From positions 1-64,000 of IMG/VR virus record IMGVR_UViG_3300036945_000814: a stretch of DNA of 64,000 bases. The stretch is one strand, 5' to 3'. Positions 8,711-17,487 of the stretch are shown here, in pieces. The position numbers and the translations under genes are program-made. How positions within the stretch are numbered: position 1 is the first letter of the stretch; each line of letters starts with the position of its first letter. Source of the stretch: a virus. Under the pieces are notes generated by a model that ran no database searches, was not told where the DNA came from, and saw nothing but the letters and a program-made list of their open reading frames with translations.

Positions 8711-8910
8711 GCGGAGCCGTCGACACCACCAACAAGCACCTCGTCTCGACAATCGACGGCGGCGACGTCGTCATCATCAACCCGCCGCCGCGGCTGGCGC
8801 GCATGAGCCGCGTTGACGCGCTCACGTTCGCTGCTTGGATCGTCGTCGTCGCCGACACCGGCGACGACCCCACCTTCGCCGAGATTCGCGAAGCCATCGA
8901 GGGCACATGA
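8707..8910 (+). CDS. Small hypothetical protein
   Basis: 67 residues, ATGA overlap with the recombinase gene at 8707. The product has a beta-rich start (STIDGGDVVIINPP), the helix VDALTFAAWIVVVAD and an acidic end, TFAEIREAIEGT. A real gene is supported by the overlaps at both ends. Function unknown. Confidence 0.6.
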   Translation: MSGAVDTTNKHLVSTIDGGDVVIINPPPRLARMSRVDALTFAAWIVVVADTGDDPTFAEIREAIEGT

Positions 8911-9404
8911 ACCAGCCTGCCACCAAGCGACCACGAGGCCCTGCGCGGATGCGGCTCGACTCCCTCGACGGGAGCCTGACCGGCATGAGCAACGTGCTGC
9001 TCGATCGCGCGCGCACCTATCTCACAGGCGACGAGGTCTTCGAGGAGCTGTACCGGCACGCGGTGCAGCTTGAAAAGGACGTCGACGAAGGCGACGACGG
9101 CGAACGCATCGACGACTTGCAGATCGAGAAGAAGGCGTTGTTCAAGGGCGCCCGAGAGGCAGTCAAAGACCTCACAGAGAAGCACAAGGCGTATGAGGCC
9201 GCGGTGCGCCGCCTTGTCGACCTCAACGACAAGCTCTCTGCGCTCGCGGACAAGTGCGACGGCACCATCGCCGATGGGATCAACCTCAAGGAAGCGATCG
9301 ACGCGATCCACGACGATCTCGACGACGCGATCGGCGACATCCCCGACACCCAAGAGCCGATCGACGAGCTTCAGGGCGTCATCGACGACACGACCGAGGA
9401 CTGA
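8907..9404 (+). CDS. Acidic coiled-coil protein
   Basis: 165 residues from the ATG overlapping the previous stop. After a basic 20-residue start the protein is nearly all helix, with heptad-like stretches such as EKKALFKGAREAVKDLTEK and LDDAIGDIPDTQEPIDELQ, and is strongly acidic toward the end. It lies between the recombinase and the gp47-like nuclease, so a structural role in recombination is plausible. No family recognised. Confidence 0.6.
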   Translation: MNQPATKRPRGPARMRLDSLDGSLTGMSNVLLDRARTYLTGDEVFEELYRHAVQLEKDVDEGDDGERIDDLQIEKKALFKGAREAVKDLTEKHKAYEAAVRRLVDLNDKLSALADKCDGTIADGINLKEAIDAIHDDLDDAIGDIPDTQEPIDELQGVIDDTTED

Positions 9405-9405
9405 C

Positions 9406-10422
9406 GTGATCATTTTTTCGGACCTCCACCTTGAGCCCAAGAGCGCCGAGACGGCGCTTGAGGTGCTTCGTCGCATCCCTGACGTGTGCAGGGCGCGGAA
9501 GGACAAGCACGTCGCGTTCCTCGGCGACTTCTGGATGGTCCGCCACACGCTGCCGGTGAAGCTGGCGCTCGACGCGCGCGACATCATGCGCTCGTGGTTC
9601 ACCTCGGGCGCCGTGGATCGGTTCGACGTTCTCGTCGGCAACCACGATCAGATCGACCTCGACGGGCGCAACGCGCTTGAGGTGTTCGACGACCTCGGGC
9701 ACGGCACCGTCGTCCACACCGAGCCCGGCTGGACGCCGGCCGGGTTCTGGCTGCCATACCGGCACACGCACGACGAGATCCGCGAGATCCTGCGGGCGGC
9801 GACGGCGACGGCGCGCAACGAGCCGCCCGTGTTGTTCGCGCACATCGGCCTGCTCGGCGCGTGGATGAACAACACCAAGCGCGACGACTTCGGCTTCCCC
9901 GCCAGCGAGATCGTCGACCTCGGATTCAAGCGCGTGTTCTGCGGCCACTACCACCGGCACAACATGGTGCAGAAGGGCGTGCTCTACGTCGGGTCGCCGT
10001 ATCAGGTGAGCTACGCCGAGGCCGATCAGGAGAAGGGCGTCCTCTCGTGGGACGGCCAGCGATCCGAGTTCATCCCGTGGGAGGTCGGCGCGCGCCACTA
10101 CAAGGTCGTGTTCGACGCCGACCACCCGGCGGCACTGGAAATGCCCCGCGTTCGCCCCGGTGACAAGCTGTGGGTCGTCGTCAAGGGCCAGATGGCCGGC
10201 GCCGCGCAAAAGGCCGTGCAGGACAACCTCACCGCGCTGGGCATCACCCCTGCGCGCATCGACGTCGACTTGCAGCCGGAGCTTGCCGCGGCCCGCATCG
10301 ACATCCGCCCCGAGGAAACCCGCGCGCAGCTCGCCGCGCGCTACGTCGCCGCGCAGGACATCCCCGAGGACTACCGCGCGCTCTTGCTCACCACGCTCGC
10401 CACCGTCACGAAGGCCCCATGA
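9406..10422 (+). CDS. gp47/SbcD-like metallophosphoesterase nuclease subunit
   Basis: 338 residues from a GTG two bases after the previous stop. All calcineurin-like metal motifs are present: FSDLHLE at the N-terminus, FLGDFW, VGNHDQ, FAHIGLL and CGHYHRH. This is the layout of SbcD, Mre11 and T4 gp47. It should pair with the SbcC/gp46-like ATPase encoded 0.3 kb downstream to resect DNA ends for strand invasion. The longer frame upstream of 9406 is shadow. Confident for the fold and pairing; exact polarity of the nuclease is not visible. Confidence 0.93.
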   Translation: MIIFSDLHLEPKSAETALEVLRRIPDVCRARKDKHVAFLGDFWMVRHTLPVKLALDARDIMRSWFTSGAVDRFDVLVGNHDQIDLDGRNALEVFDDLGHGTVVHTEPGWTPAGFWLPYRHTHDEIREILRAATATARNEPPVLFAHIGLLGAWMNNTKRDDFGFPASEIVDLGFKRVFCGHYHRHNMVQKGVLYVGSPYQVSYAEADQEKGVLSWDGQRSEFIPWEVGARHYKVVFDADHPAALEMPRVRPGDKLWVVVKGQMAGAAQKAVQDNLTALGITPARIDVDLQPELAAARIDIRPEETRAQLAARYVAAQDIPEDYRALLLTTLATVTKAP

Positions 10423-10739
10423 GCGAAGCCGGTAACGCTCGCCGTTTGCGCGAGATCGAAAGGCGCGTCAGCCGCGCCACGTTCGCTCCGTGGTCTGTCG
10501 GCGACGACGCCGGCATCCGCCGGGGAGGTATCCGGTTGTTCGAGGGCGTGAAGGGCGGCGAGCAGGATCGCGACAACGCGCATTTTGTCGCCGCTGCACG
10601 GGACGACATCCCGTGGCTTCTGGCGCGTGTCGCGCAGCTTGAGGCCGCGTTGCAGACGCTCCCGAAGAACCCTTCGCGCAGCGCCATGAACGCGCTCGCC
10701 TTGGACGCGCTTGAGCGCGACCCGATTGACGAGGAATAG
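10419..10739 (+). CDS. Ea22-type small phage protein
   Basis: 106 residues, ATGA overlap with the gp47-like gene. It has the pattern seen in many phage proteins of the Ea22 type: FAPWS near residue 23, then NAHFVAAARDDIPWLLARV and a short leucine helix. Such proteins usually have no assigned role. It separates the two nuclease subunits, and the next ATG follows its stop directly, so expression is probably coupled. Confidence 0.65.
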   Translation: MSEAGNARRLREIERRVSRATFAPWSVGDDAGIRRGGIRLFEGVKGGEQDRDNAHFVAAARDDIPWLLARVAQLEAALQTLPKNPSRSAMNALALDALERDPIDEE

Positions 10740-12752
10740 ATGCGCCTGCTCCACCTCACTGCTACCAACTTCGGCCCGTTCGCCGACCCCGGCGTCGACC
10801 TCGACCTCGCAGGGCAAGGGCTCGTCGCCGTCGTCGGCACCAACCGCACCGACCCCGGATTCGACGCCAACGGCGTCGGCAAGAGCAGCATCCTCGACGC
10901 GCTCATGTGGGCGCTGTTTGGCGAGACGGGCGCCCGCCGCGAGACGTCGAGCAACGACAGCGGGCTCAAGGGCGATGAGGTCGTCAACGAGCGCGCCGGC
11001 AAGGACTGCGTCGTCGTCGTCGACTTCGCGCGCGACAACGGGCAAGTCGTGCGCGTGCGCCGCTGGCGTCGCGCCAAGCCGGACGCCGACAGCAAGCGCG
11101 GCAGCGGCGTCGACGTTGCGGAGCGCGTTCACGAGGGAACGTCGGTGGCGTTCGTGCAGGTTGCCAACCTCGACAAGAGCAACGTGCAGGCCGCCATCGA
11201 CTCGCGACTCGGGTTCGATCGCACACTGTTTTGCCAGACGGTTGTTCGCGGGCAGGAGGACACGTTTTCGTTCGCGCAGGCCACGCCCAAAGAGCGGTTC
11301 GACATCCTCACGCAGATCGAAGACCTGTCGGAGCTGGACGCATGGGACGAGAGGTTTCGAGCCCGCGCGCGCTTGCTCGCTCACGAGCTGGCGGTCCTGT
11401 CCGGTGCGACCCGCGGCAAAGAGGCCACGATCACCGTCTACCGCGAGCAGGCCGTCCGCGACGCCGACGCCGCCGAGCGGTGGGAAAGCGACAGGCAGGG
11501 ACGCCTCGGTGAGCTGCACCGGCGCCACGGCGCCGCGCTCGGCGCCCTCGCCGAAGTCGACGCCCGCTTGGCGACCAAGGCCGACCACGGCGTGCGCCTT
11601 GCCGGCGTCGACGCCGCCCTCGCCGCCCTACAGCCGCCGGCAGAGCCCGCCGACCTCGCCGCGTGGGAGCAGCATCACCGCGAGCTGCAAGCGCAGCTCG
11701 GGGCAGCCCGCGGCGAACGGGACCGGATCTCGGCCAAGCTCACGCGCATGGCCGCGCAGCGTGAAGGTGAGTGCGAGTCGTGCGGGCAGGCCGTGACCGG
11801 CGATCACCTCACCGCGCACCGCGGGCAGCTTGAAGCCGACGCCTACGCCGCCAACGTGAAGCTCACCACGGTTTCGTCGTTGGCCAACGACGCCGCCGCC
11901 GTCATCCGTACCGCCCGACAAGCCTACGAGCAGGCACGGGCCGCTGTGCAGGCGCAGCGCGGGCAACTGGAGTACGAGCGCGGGCAACTGCTCGGCGCTC
12001 TCGGCGCCGCGCGGGCCGAAGAGGCCGGTCGCGCGCGCATCGTCGAGCAGCTTGTGCGCCTCGATGCCGACGTCGCATCGACGGCCAGCGCCGCCAACCC
12101 CGTGCAGGCCGTGTCCGCCGACCGTGAGGCCGTGCTTGCGGGCCTTGAGGCCGAGCTTGCCGCCGCCAAGGCCGCGGAGTCTGGCAAGGCCGCCGAGGCG
12201 GGCCTGTGCGAGTGGTGGACGCGCAATATCCCGTCGCTCAAGGCATGGATCTTCGACAGCGTCGTCGGGGAGATCACCCGCGAGGCAAACCGCTGGCTGT
12301 CGGTGCTCACCGGCGGCCTGTGCTGGGTCGAGGTCACGGCGACGTCGACCACGAAGGCCGGCGACGTGCGCGACAAGATCGGGCTCAAGTGCCTGCGCTG
12401 GAACCCTGACGGGACGACGACCGAGCGCGAGTACCGCCAATGGAGCGGCGGCGAAAAGCGGCGCATCGCACTGGCGATCGATTGGGCGCTCGCCCACCGT
12501 CTCGGCCAGCGGTCCAAGGGCGTCTGCACGTTCCTCGCGCTCGACGAGGTGGACCGACACCTTGACGCCGGAGGACGTTCCGGGCTCCTATCTGCCATTG
12601 ACATTCTTCGTCGCGAGAAGGAGAGCATTATTATCGTGTCTCACGATCCAGACTTCCGCGCGAAGCCCGACGTGACATGGCGTGTGATCAAACAATCGAC
12701 GGGTTCCGTCGTGGAGGTTTCAAGTGGTCGAAAAGATCAAAGCAAAGCATGA
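10740..12752 (+). CDS. gp46/SbcC-like SMC-type ATPase, zinc hook present
   Basis: 670 residues. Walker A is ANGVGKSSILDAL (K48), the Q-loop is near FCQTVVRGQEDTF, and a CESCGQ zinc hook (C345, C348) sits mid coiled coil. The ABC signature is WSGGEKRRIALA (568-579) and Walker B is FLALDEVDRHLDAGG (D602/E603). This is the ATPase arm of the Mre11-Rad50 type nuclease, working with the gp47-like protein. The arms are short, as in phage gp46, compared with over 1000 residues in bacterial SbcC. Translation starts right after the upstream stop. Confidence 0.95.
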   Translation: MRLLHLTATNFGPFADPGVDLDLAGQGLVAVVGTNRTDPGFDANGVGKSSILDALMWALFGETGARRETSSNDSGLKGDEVVNERAGKDCVVVVDFARDNGQVVRVRRWRRAKPDADSKRGSGVDVAERVHEGTSVAFVQVANLDKSNVQAAIDSRLGFDRTLFCQTVVRGQEDTFSFAQATPKERFDILTQIEDLSELDAWDERFRARARLLAHELAVLSGATRGKEATITVYREQAVRDADAAERWESDRQGRLGELHRRHGAALGALAEVDARLATKADHGVRLAGVDAALAALQPPAEPADLAAWEQHHRELQAQLGAARGERDRISAKLTRMAAQREGECESCGQAVTGDHLTAHRGQLEADAYAANVKLTTVSSLANDAAAVIRTARQAYEQARAAVQAQRGQLEYERGQLLGALGAARAEEAGRARIVEQLVRLDADVASTASAANPVQAVSADREAVLAGLEAELAAAKAAESGKAAEAGLCEWWTRNIPSLKAWIFDSVVGEITREANRWLSVLTGGLCWVEVTATSTTKAGDVRDKIGLKCLRWNPDGTTTEREYRQWSGGEKRRIALAIDWALAHRLGQRSKGVCTFLALDEVDRHLDAGGRSGLLSAIDILRREKESIIIVSHDPDFRAKPDVTWRVIKQSTGSVVEVSSGRKDQSKA

Positions 12753-13242
12753 GCCGGAGTGGCATCTGCTCGAAGGTTTCTTCACGCGCGAAGACGGCAT
12801 GGAGCCCGCGAGCATCGACGGCGTGCCCGTGCTCATCCCCGGCAAGCTCGGGGAAGTCCCCGTGATCCAGATTCCCGCGTCGGCGACGCCCGACGTGTTC
12901 GATCGGATCTCCAAGGCCGTCATTGAAGCCGCCGGCGTCGAGCCGTTCATCATCACGAGCAACGTGCAGATTCTCCGGTTCAAGCGAATCAGCGAGAAGA
13001 AGGCGAAGGCGATGATGGCGAAGACGAAAGAGCAACTGAGCAGAATCGGAGCAGAGCGTGATCGACTTCAAGGCGAAGATGAAGCAGCCGCCGACGCCGA
13101 CGCCGAAGAGGGCGATGGGGATGGATCTGAGCCCGACGGGCTCGGCGTTGGTGACGCTGGAGCAGACGGAGCCGAGGGGGCCGGTGACGGTGGTGGCGAT
13201 GACGCTGCTCAACCGGGGCTCGTCGAAGAACAAGAAGCCTGA
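12724..13242 (+). CDS. Hypothetical protein with acidic tail overlapping resolvase gene
   Basis: 172 residues from a GTG inside the end of the gp46 gene. Residues 1-105 look folded: HEPEWHLLEGFFTREDG, IPGKLGEVPVIQIP, AAGVEPFIITSNVQILRF. Residues from about 112 on are Asp/Glu/Gly/Ala-rich and lie over the start of the RuvC-like gene in another frame for 185 bases. Either the acidic tail is real and the two genes truly overlap, or the resolvase starts later near 13115. No family recognised. Confidence 0.6.
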   Translation: MVEKIKAKHEPEWHLLEGFFTREDGMEPASIDGVPVLIPGKLGEVPVIQIPASATPDVFDRISKAVIEAAGVEPFIITSNVQILRFKRISEKKAKAMMAKTKEQLSRIGAERDRLQGEDEAAADADAEEGDGDGSEPDGLGVGDAGADGAEGAGDGGGDDAAQPGLVEEQEA

Positions 13243-13741
13243 CGACGCGAACCTCAAGGGGTTCTCGACGGCCAACCTCGCCTACGTCGGCGCCGCCGTC
13301 GGGTACGAGCTGTCGACGCGCAAGCCCGGCATCGTCTGCCTTGAGGACTACTCCGGCGGCCACGGCCCGCAGGCGATCCACCTCCCGTTCATCGGTGAGG
13401 TGGGCGGCGTCGCGAAGCTGTGGATGCACCAGACGCAGGTGCGGTGGTACGAGCTGGCCGCGTCGACGCTCAAGAAGTTCGTCACGGGCTCCGGCGCCGG
13501 CAAGAAAGAGCAAATGTGGCTCGGCGCCTATAAGCGGTGGGGCGTCGACGCCACCGTGCTCGGCGACGACAACAACGTGCTCGACGCCTACTGCCTCGCC
13601 CGCGCCGGCCTCGCCCTCTTGTGGCACGAGGAAGATCCATCGACGATGACGAAGACCGACGCCGTCGCGCTCAAGCCGATCCGCGTCGGCGGATCGCCGC
13701 GCTTGAAGAAACCGAAAGCCAAGAAAGGGATCGACGAATGA
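13058..13741 (+). CDS. RuvC-like Holliday junction resolvase
   Basis: 227 residues from a GTG with GGAG six bases upstream; an ATG at 13115 (MGMDLSPTG) is the alternative. RNase H-fold motifs: first strand MGMDLSPTGSALV (D23), VCLEDYSGG (E96) and DDNNVLDAYCLARAG (D176), the arrangement of RuvC and phage resolvases. It would cut branched intermediates left by the recombination-dependent replication genes upstream, before packaging. The C-terminus is basic. The fold assignment is strong on motif spacing; branch specificity is inferred. Confidence 0.8.
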   Translation: MIDFKAKMKQPPTPTPKRAMGMDLSPTGSALVTLEQTEPRGPVTVVAMTLLNRGSSKNKKPDDANLKGFSTANLAYVGAAVGYELSTRKPGIVCLEDYSGGHGPQAIHLPFIGEVGGVAKLWMHQTQVRWYELAASTLKKFVTGSGAGKKEQMWLGAYKRWGVDATVLGDDNNVLDAYCLARAGLALLWHEEDPSTMTKTDAVALKPIRVGGSPRLKKPKAKKGIDE

Positions 13742-14196
13742 TGAACAACGACGACGCCGTTGCCCGCTGGGAGGCCCGCAACGCGAAAAAGCTCTTCGCC
13801 GAAGAAGTGCAGGCCATCGAAGACCGCCGCAAGAACCGCATGATCGCGTTCACGCGCACGGACCTCATGCGCGCGACGCTGGCCGAGGCCGCCTACCGGA
13901 CGGCCGTCGCCCTCGGCATCCCGCCCAACCTGTGCCGCGCTGCGCTCGTGCCCGACCCGGAGACGAAGAAGTACAAGCCCGGCATCGAGATCGACAAGAG
14001 CGTGCCCGTCGACGAGGTCGCCCTGCGGCACGTCTTCGGCTTCGCCTTTCGGCAGGTGAGCGAAGAATGGTCGTTTGACCTCGCCTACGCCGCCCACGAC
14101 GCGCAGTACGCCCCGCAGCTCGCTGAATCCATCCCCCGGAAAGAAGACCTCGCCGCCTTCGGCCAGCGCGTGAAGGCATGGCTGCAACCGGCATGA
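13738..14196 (+). CDS. Hypothetical protein
   Basis: 152 residues; ATG at 13738 overlaps the resolvase stop, with a second ATG directly after and an AAAGGGA ribosome site. Mostly helical, with RRKNRMIAFTRTDLMRATLAEAA, then GIPPNLCRAALVPDPE and a C-terminal helix-rich part with several aromatic residues. No conserved motif I can name. It is coupled to the next gene by an ATGA overlap. Confidence 0.6.
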   Translation: MMNNDDAVARWEARNAKKLFAEEVQAIEDRRKNRMIAFTRTDLMRATLAEAAYRTAVALGIPPNLCRAALVPDPETKKYKPGIEIDKSVPVDEVALRHVFGFAFRQVSEEWSFDLAYAAHDAQYAPQLAESIPRKEDLAAFGQRVKAWLQPA

Positions 14197-15008
14197 GGCA
14201 ACCCGGCAAGCGCCCCCCGCCGCCACCGAAGGCGCCCCCGGCGAAGGTGGTGGCCCCGCCTCGTTCGCGTGCGCGTGCGCCGCTTGTGGTGGCGGAGCCG
14301 ACGCGCCGCACGCCGGCGGCCGATCTGTTCGCGTCCCTCGACGCCATCCGCGACGCCCACGATCCGACCGCCAGCGCGCAGAGCAAGCGGGAATGGTCGG
14401 GGTGGTTGCGCAAGCTCGCGGCCATGCTCGTGATCAACGACGACCTTGAGCGGTCTGTCGTGAGCTGGCACCGCGAGCATTTCTCGGATCTCATCGGGCT
14501 CGTGACGATACAGAAGTGGTGCCAAGCCGACGGCTGGCTACGCCAGCGTGAAGAACGGATCGCGAAGTTTCGCGAGGCCGTCGAGCGCCAGATCGGCACC
14601 GACAATGTCCGCGCGTTCGTCGACGATCTGCGACGCCTCGACGCCCTGCACACCGACGTCGCTGACAAGCTCGCAGGCAAGGGCAACACGATCAAGCGTC
14701 TCGTCCCCGAGGACGGCAAGATGGTGGAGCGCAGCGTCGACGTCATCCCGGCGACGTTCGACAAAAGATCCGAAGCAATCGCCGCCCTCGTCTCTCTCGA
14801 TCGCCGTCGCGACGAGAAGCGCAAGGGCGTGCTCGGCGGCCTGCCTTCCGCCCTCGGGACCGGGGCAGCACCCGGAGGCGTCACCGTGAGCACTACAATC
14901 ACCCTGAGCCCTGCCGTGGCGCGGGCAATGGCGCGGGCCAAGCTCGTTGCCGAGCGCGGCGAAGTCGAGGGCGTGACGGCGCCCGAGGAAGGCGAGGACG
15001 ACGAATGA
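14193..15008 (+). CDS. Possible small-terminase-like or other helix-turn-helix protein
   Basis: 271 residues from the ATG in the overlap at 14193; an ATG 15 bases upstream exists but reads through the previous gene. A proline/Ala/Arg-rich N-terminus (about 45 residues) is followed by a helical domain in which VTIQKWCQADGWLRQREER resembles the DNA-recognition part of phage small terminases, then FREAVERQIGTDNVRAFVDD. The C-terminus is acidic. TerL is 23 kb away, so context does not support this strongly; it may be another DNA-binding protein. Confidence 0.4.
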   Translation: MRQPGKRPPPPPKAPPAKVVAPPRSRARAPLVVAEPTRRTPAADLFASLDAIRDAHDPTASAQSKREWSGWLRKLAAMLVINDDLERSVVSWHREHFSDLIGLVTIQKWCQADGWLRQREERIAKFREAVERQIGTDNVRAFVDDLRRLDALHTDVADKLAGKGNTIKRLVPEDGKMVERSVDVIPATFDKRSEAIAALVSLDRRRDEKRKGVLGGLPSALGTGAAPGGVTVSTTITLSPAVARAMARAKLVAERGEVEGVTAPEEGEDDE

Positions 15009-15226
15009 GCGGCCAGCAAGTCGACCACCCGAAGCACTACGGCGGCGACACGCCCTATGAGGCGATCAAGGTCATCGAGGCGTGGCAGCTCGGGTTCTGC
15101 CTCGGCAACACGGTCAAGTACATCGCGAGGGCCGACCACAAGGGATCGCGCCTGACGGATTTGGAGAAGGCCGCGTGGTATCTCGCTCGTGAGATCCAAC
15201 GCGAGAAGGAACGCCAGAAGGGGTGA
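15005..15226 (+). CDS. DUF3310 protein
   Basis: 73 residues, ATGA overlap. It matches the phage DUF3310 pattern throughout: VDHPKHYGG at the N-terminus, YEAIKVIEAWQLGFCLGN, TVKYIARADHKG, then DLEKAAWYLAREIQ. The family is widespread in phage replication regions and often linked by annotation to nucleotide metabolism, but its biochemistry is not established. Full length for the family. Confidence 0.88.
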   Translation: MSGQQVDHPKHYGGDTPYEAIKVIEAWQLGFCLGNTVKYIARADHKGSRLTDLEKAAWYLAREIQREKERQKG

Positions 15227-15227
15227 C

Positions 15228-15602
15228 GTGGACAGTGTCGTCGTTCTGCGGCAGGCGTACAAACGCCCGACTCGTCCGGCTCCTCCGGCGTCGTTGCGGC
15301 GCGCCTACAAGCGGGGCCGCCACCCGTCTGACGAGCTGTTGCCGACCGCGCCGAAAGACCCGCGGCCAAAGTGGTTCCTCGACGTTCTCATGCTCGGCGC
15401 CGTCCGTTGTCCGCGGAAGTGGTCAGAGATCGCCATTGAGGGCTGCGCGCAGCTCCAAGCCTCGCAGCACGACCAATGCGCGGCCGTGAAGTGCGTTTTT
15501 CTCGGCAAGGGCGGGATGTTCATGGCCGAGGTGGACGCCTGCAAAAGAGCGGGGATCGCGCCGAAGACCGGGCCGCGAGGGAAGCTCCCGATCGTGCCGT
15601 GA
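15228..15602 (+). CDS. Small basic hypothetical protein
   Basis: 124 residues from a GTG two bases after the DUF3310 stop. The N-terminal third is rich in Arg, Pro and Tyr with the motif AYKR twice (RQAYKRPTRP and RRAYKRGRHP). The rest has cysteines (VRCPRKW, EGCAQL, QCAAVKC) and a short basic end. It may bind nucleic acid, but this is only a compositional guess. The gene is followed by a class B promoter. Confidence 0.5.
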   Translation: MDSVVVLRQAYKRPTRPAPPASLRRAYKRGRHPSDELLPTAPKDPRPKWFLDVLMLGAVRCPRKWSEIAIEGCAQLQASQHDQCAAVKCVFLGKGGMFMAEVDACKRAGIAPKTGPRGKLPIVP

Positions 15603-15610
15603 AGGCCGCC

Positions 15611-15638
15611 GCCGACAAGCGCGCATCGCGGCGATAGA
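15611..15638 (+). promoter_or_regulatory. Class B phage promoter, copy 2
   Basis: GCCGAC at 15611-15616, a 16-base spacer, GATAGA at 15633-15638 preceded by GCGGC. The predicted +1 at about 15645 falls between the GTG at 15644 and ATG at 15647 of the following gene, so the transcript would be leaderless or nearly so. No Shine-Dalgarno is present. Confidence 0.6.
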
Positions 15639-15643
15639 TCCCT

Positions 15644-15988
15644 GTGATGACAAAACGAAAGACCCCGGCCGATGTCCGCCTTGCAGGCGGCGCCATGACC
15701 TTCGCAATGCTGCACGGCGACCACGCCGCGGCCACAGCCGCGCTCGTCGAGAAGTACGCCCGTCGGATCCAAGCCAGCCCCGCCGACGACGCGCGAGGAC
15801 ACCTCGTCCAGTTCGCCACCGAAGCCTTTGGAGGCTTCTGCGACCGCACGGCGGCCGGCTTCGTCGCGTGGGTCGAGGAGGGCGGCATTCAGTGCCCGTC
15901 GTGCGACGAAGGCACGGCGGAAATGCACCGCATCGACGACGAGGGAGGCTTTGCTTGCGCCGCCTGCGGCTACAAAGAGACGAGGTGA
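15644..15988 (+). CDS. Zinc-ribbon protein
   Basis: 114 residues; GTG at 15644 or the ATG directly after it (15647). The first 85 residues are helical, with AAATAALVEKYARR and FATEAFGGFCDRTAAGF. The C-terminus is a clear four-cysteine ribbon: CPSCDEGTAEM then CAACGYKE. The ribbon resembles those of nucleic-acid or protein adaptors; no catalytic residue seen. Probably expressed from its own class B promoter with no leader. Confidence 0.65.
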   Translation: MMTKRKTPADVRLAGGAMTFAMLHGDHAAATAALVEKYARRIQASPADDARGHLVQFATEAFGGFCDRTAAGFVAWVEEGGIQCPSCDEGTAEMHRIDDEGGFACAACGYKETR

Positions 15989-16257
15989 GCGACGACGTCA
16001 TGCTCATCCTGACAGGCAGCGAGCACCGTCGGCTCGTCGAGCTGGCGTTGCGGACGCTCACGATCGACAGCATCGACGACGAGACGCACCTATTCATCCG
16101 CAAGCTCGTCCACCCACGACAGATCCAAGACATAGGAATAGGAGACGCCCACCATGACGACGACGACAACGACAAAGCCTGCCAAGTCCCCCCGCAAACG
16201 CAAAGCGGCTGCCCCCGGTGCGGATGCCCCGTCGGCTCCCGATTCATCCGTCGCTGA
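15985..16257 (+). CDS. Small hypothetical protein, 3' end overlaps clamp gene
   Basis: 90 residues from a GTG in a GTGA overlap. The first 55 residues look folded (MLILTGSEHRRLVELALRT, DETHLFIRKLVHP). The last 35, with a run of Asp and CPRCGCP, lie over the start of the clamp gene in another frame for about 100 bases and may be an accident of that sequence. Function unknown. Confidence 0.5.
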   Translation: MSDDVMLILTGSEHRRLVELALRTLTIDSIDDETHLFIRKLVHPRQIQDIGIGDAHHDDDDNDKACQVPPQTQSGCPRCGCPVGSRFIRR

Positions 16258-17485
16258 CGACGGCGGCACGCTGGCCCGGATCCATGCCGCCGGCATCGCC
16301 TCTCTGGCGCCATCGTCGGCAATGGAGCCGCAGGCGCAGAGCCTCACGCGCGCGGACGCGGACGACGCTGCCGCCGATGCCGCCGCCGCCGAAGAGGCGG
16401 GCTCGCTGCTCGCGTCAGCCCTCGCGAGGGCCTTGAGGTTCGCGGACAAGGAGCGCGCCCTCGTCCGGCTCACCAGCGGGAGCGTGACGGCCACCAGCCC
16501 GCGGGGCACCATCATCGTGCCGTGGGATGCGCCCACGTTGCCCGCTGACGGCGTTGTGGTCGATGGCCGGCGGCTGCACCGCTGCCTGCGTGCCGCCGGC
16601 CCTGTCGCGCAGCTCCGGGTCGACAGCGCGCGGCTTGTCGTCAGCTTCGGCGCTCGTCGGTTCTCGCTCGCGCTCGTGCCCGAGCAGATCGACGCGCACG
16701 TCCCCACACGGGACGGCGTCGACTTTCAGCCGTTCTTCCCGTCGGTGTTCCGCGCGGCCGCGGCCTTTTCGGGCGACGACAAGATCGAGCCGCCGGAGCT
16801 GAGTGGCGTGAACATTTCCCGCGGCGGCTGCATCGCGTGCGATCGGCGTGGCCTCATCGCCACCACCGGCGCCACCGGCGCGCAGCTCGTGATCACGCTG
16901 CCTCGTGACACGTTCGACGGGCTCTCGGTCGGCGAGGATGGATCCGACGTCGTCTACCTTGGGGTTTCCTCCGAGGGCCACGCCGTCATCGTCGACCCGC
17001 GCACGGGAGAATGGCGCGTCGTCGTCGCGTGGTCGCCGTCGTTCCCTGACGTGCGTGGCGTGCTCTCTCGGTGGGATGCGGCCCTGACGGTCGACATCGA
17101 CAAGGCTGCTTTCGTCTCGGCGCTCAAGCAGTTTCGGATCGTGCAGTCGGCGGGCTCGTCGGTGAAGTTTCGCGTGTGGACGACAGCGCCCGCCGACGGG
17201 GCGGCGGCCGGCGACTGGATCGAAATGGAGGGCGGCGACCCCGGCGTCGCGTGCCAGTTTGTCGCGCGTCTCGGCGTGCGGATTCAGCGCCTCACGCCCG
17301 TCGGCGTGCCCGGCCACGACACGAGCATGATCCGCGTGTGCTTCGCCCTCGACGAGCTGTTGAAGCTCGCCGCCGCTCACCCCGGCGACGTGGTGCGCCT
17401 CGGCTTCGGCAAGGACGAACGCTCGCCCCTCATCGTCAAGAACGCCGCCTTCGAGGCCGGCGTGATGCCGATGGTGGACAGGTAG
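16154..17485 (+). CDS. dnaN: DnaN-like sliding clamp
   Basis: 443 residues; ATG with GGAG about eight bases upstream. The first 95 residues are Thr/Lys/Ala-rich linker and acidic helix. The rest reads as clamp repeats: RFADKERALVRLTSG, then FQPFFPSVFRAAAAF, then ALTVDIDKAAFVSALKQF. It ends in PLIVKNAAFEAGVMPMVDR, very like the MPMR end of bacterial beta clamps. Its role would be tethering the family A polymerase to DNA. A clamp is unusual beside a T7-like polymerase. Two following small genes carry clamp-binding-like N-termini, which supports the call. Confidence 0.75.
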   Translation: MTTTTTTKPAKSPRKRKAAAPGADAPSAPDSSVADDGGTLARIHAAGIASLAPSSAMEPQAQSLTRADADDAAADAAAAEEAGSLLASALARALRFADKERALVRLTSGSVTATSPRGTIIVPWDAPTLPADGVVVDGRRLHRCLRAAGPVAQLRVDSARLVVSFGARRFSLALVPEQIDAHVPTRDGVDFQPFFPSVFRAAAAFSGDDKIEPPELSGVNISRGGCIACDRRGLIATTGATGAQLVITLPRDTFDGLSVGEDGSDVVYLGVSSEGHAVIVDPRTGEWRVVVAWSPSFPDVRGVLSRWDAALTVDIDKAAFVSALKQFRIVQSAGSSVKFRVWTTAPADGAAAGDWIEMEGGDPGVACQFVARLGVRIQRLTPVGVPGHDTSMIRVCFALDELLKLAAAHPGDVVRLGFGKDERSPLIVKNAAFEAGVMPMVDR

Positions 17486-17487
17486 CC

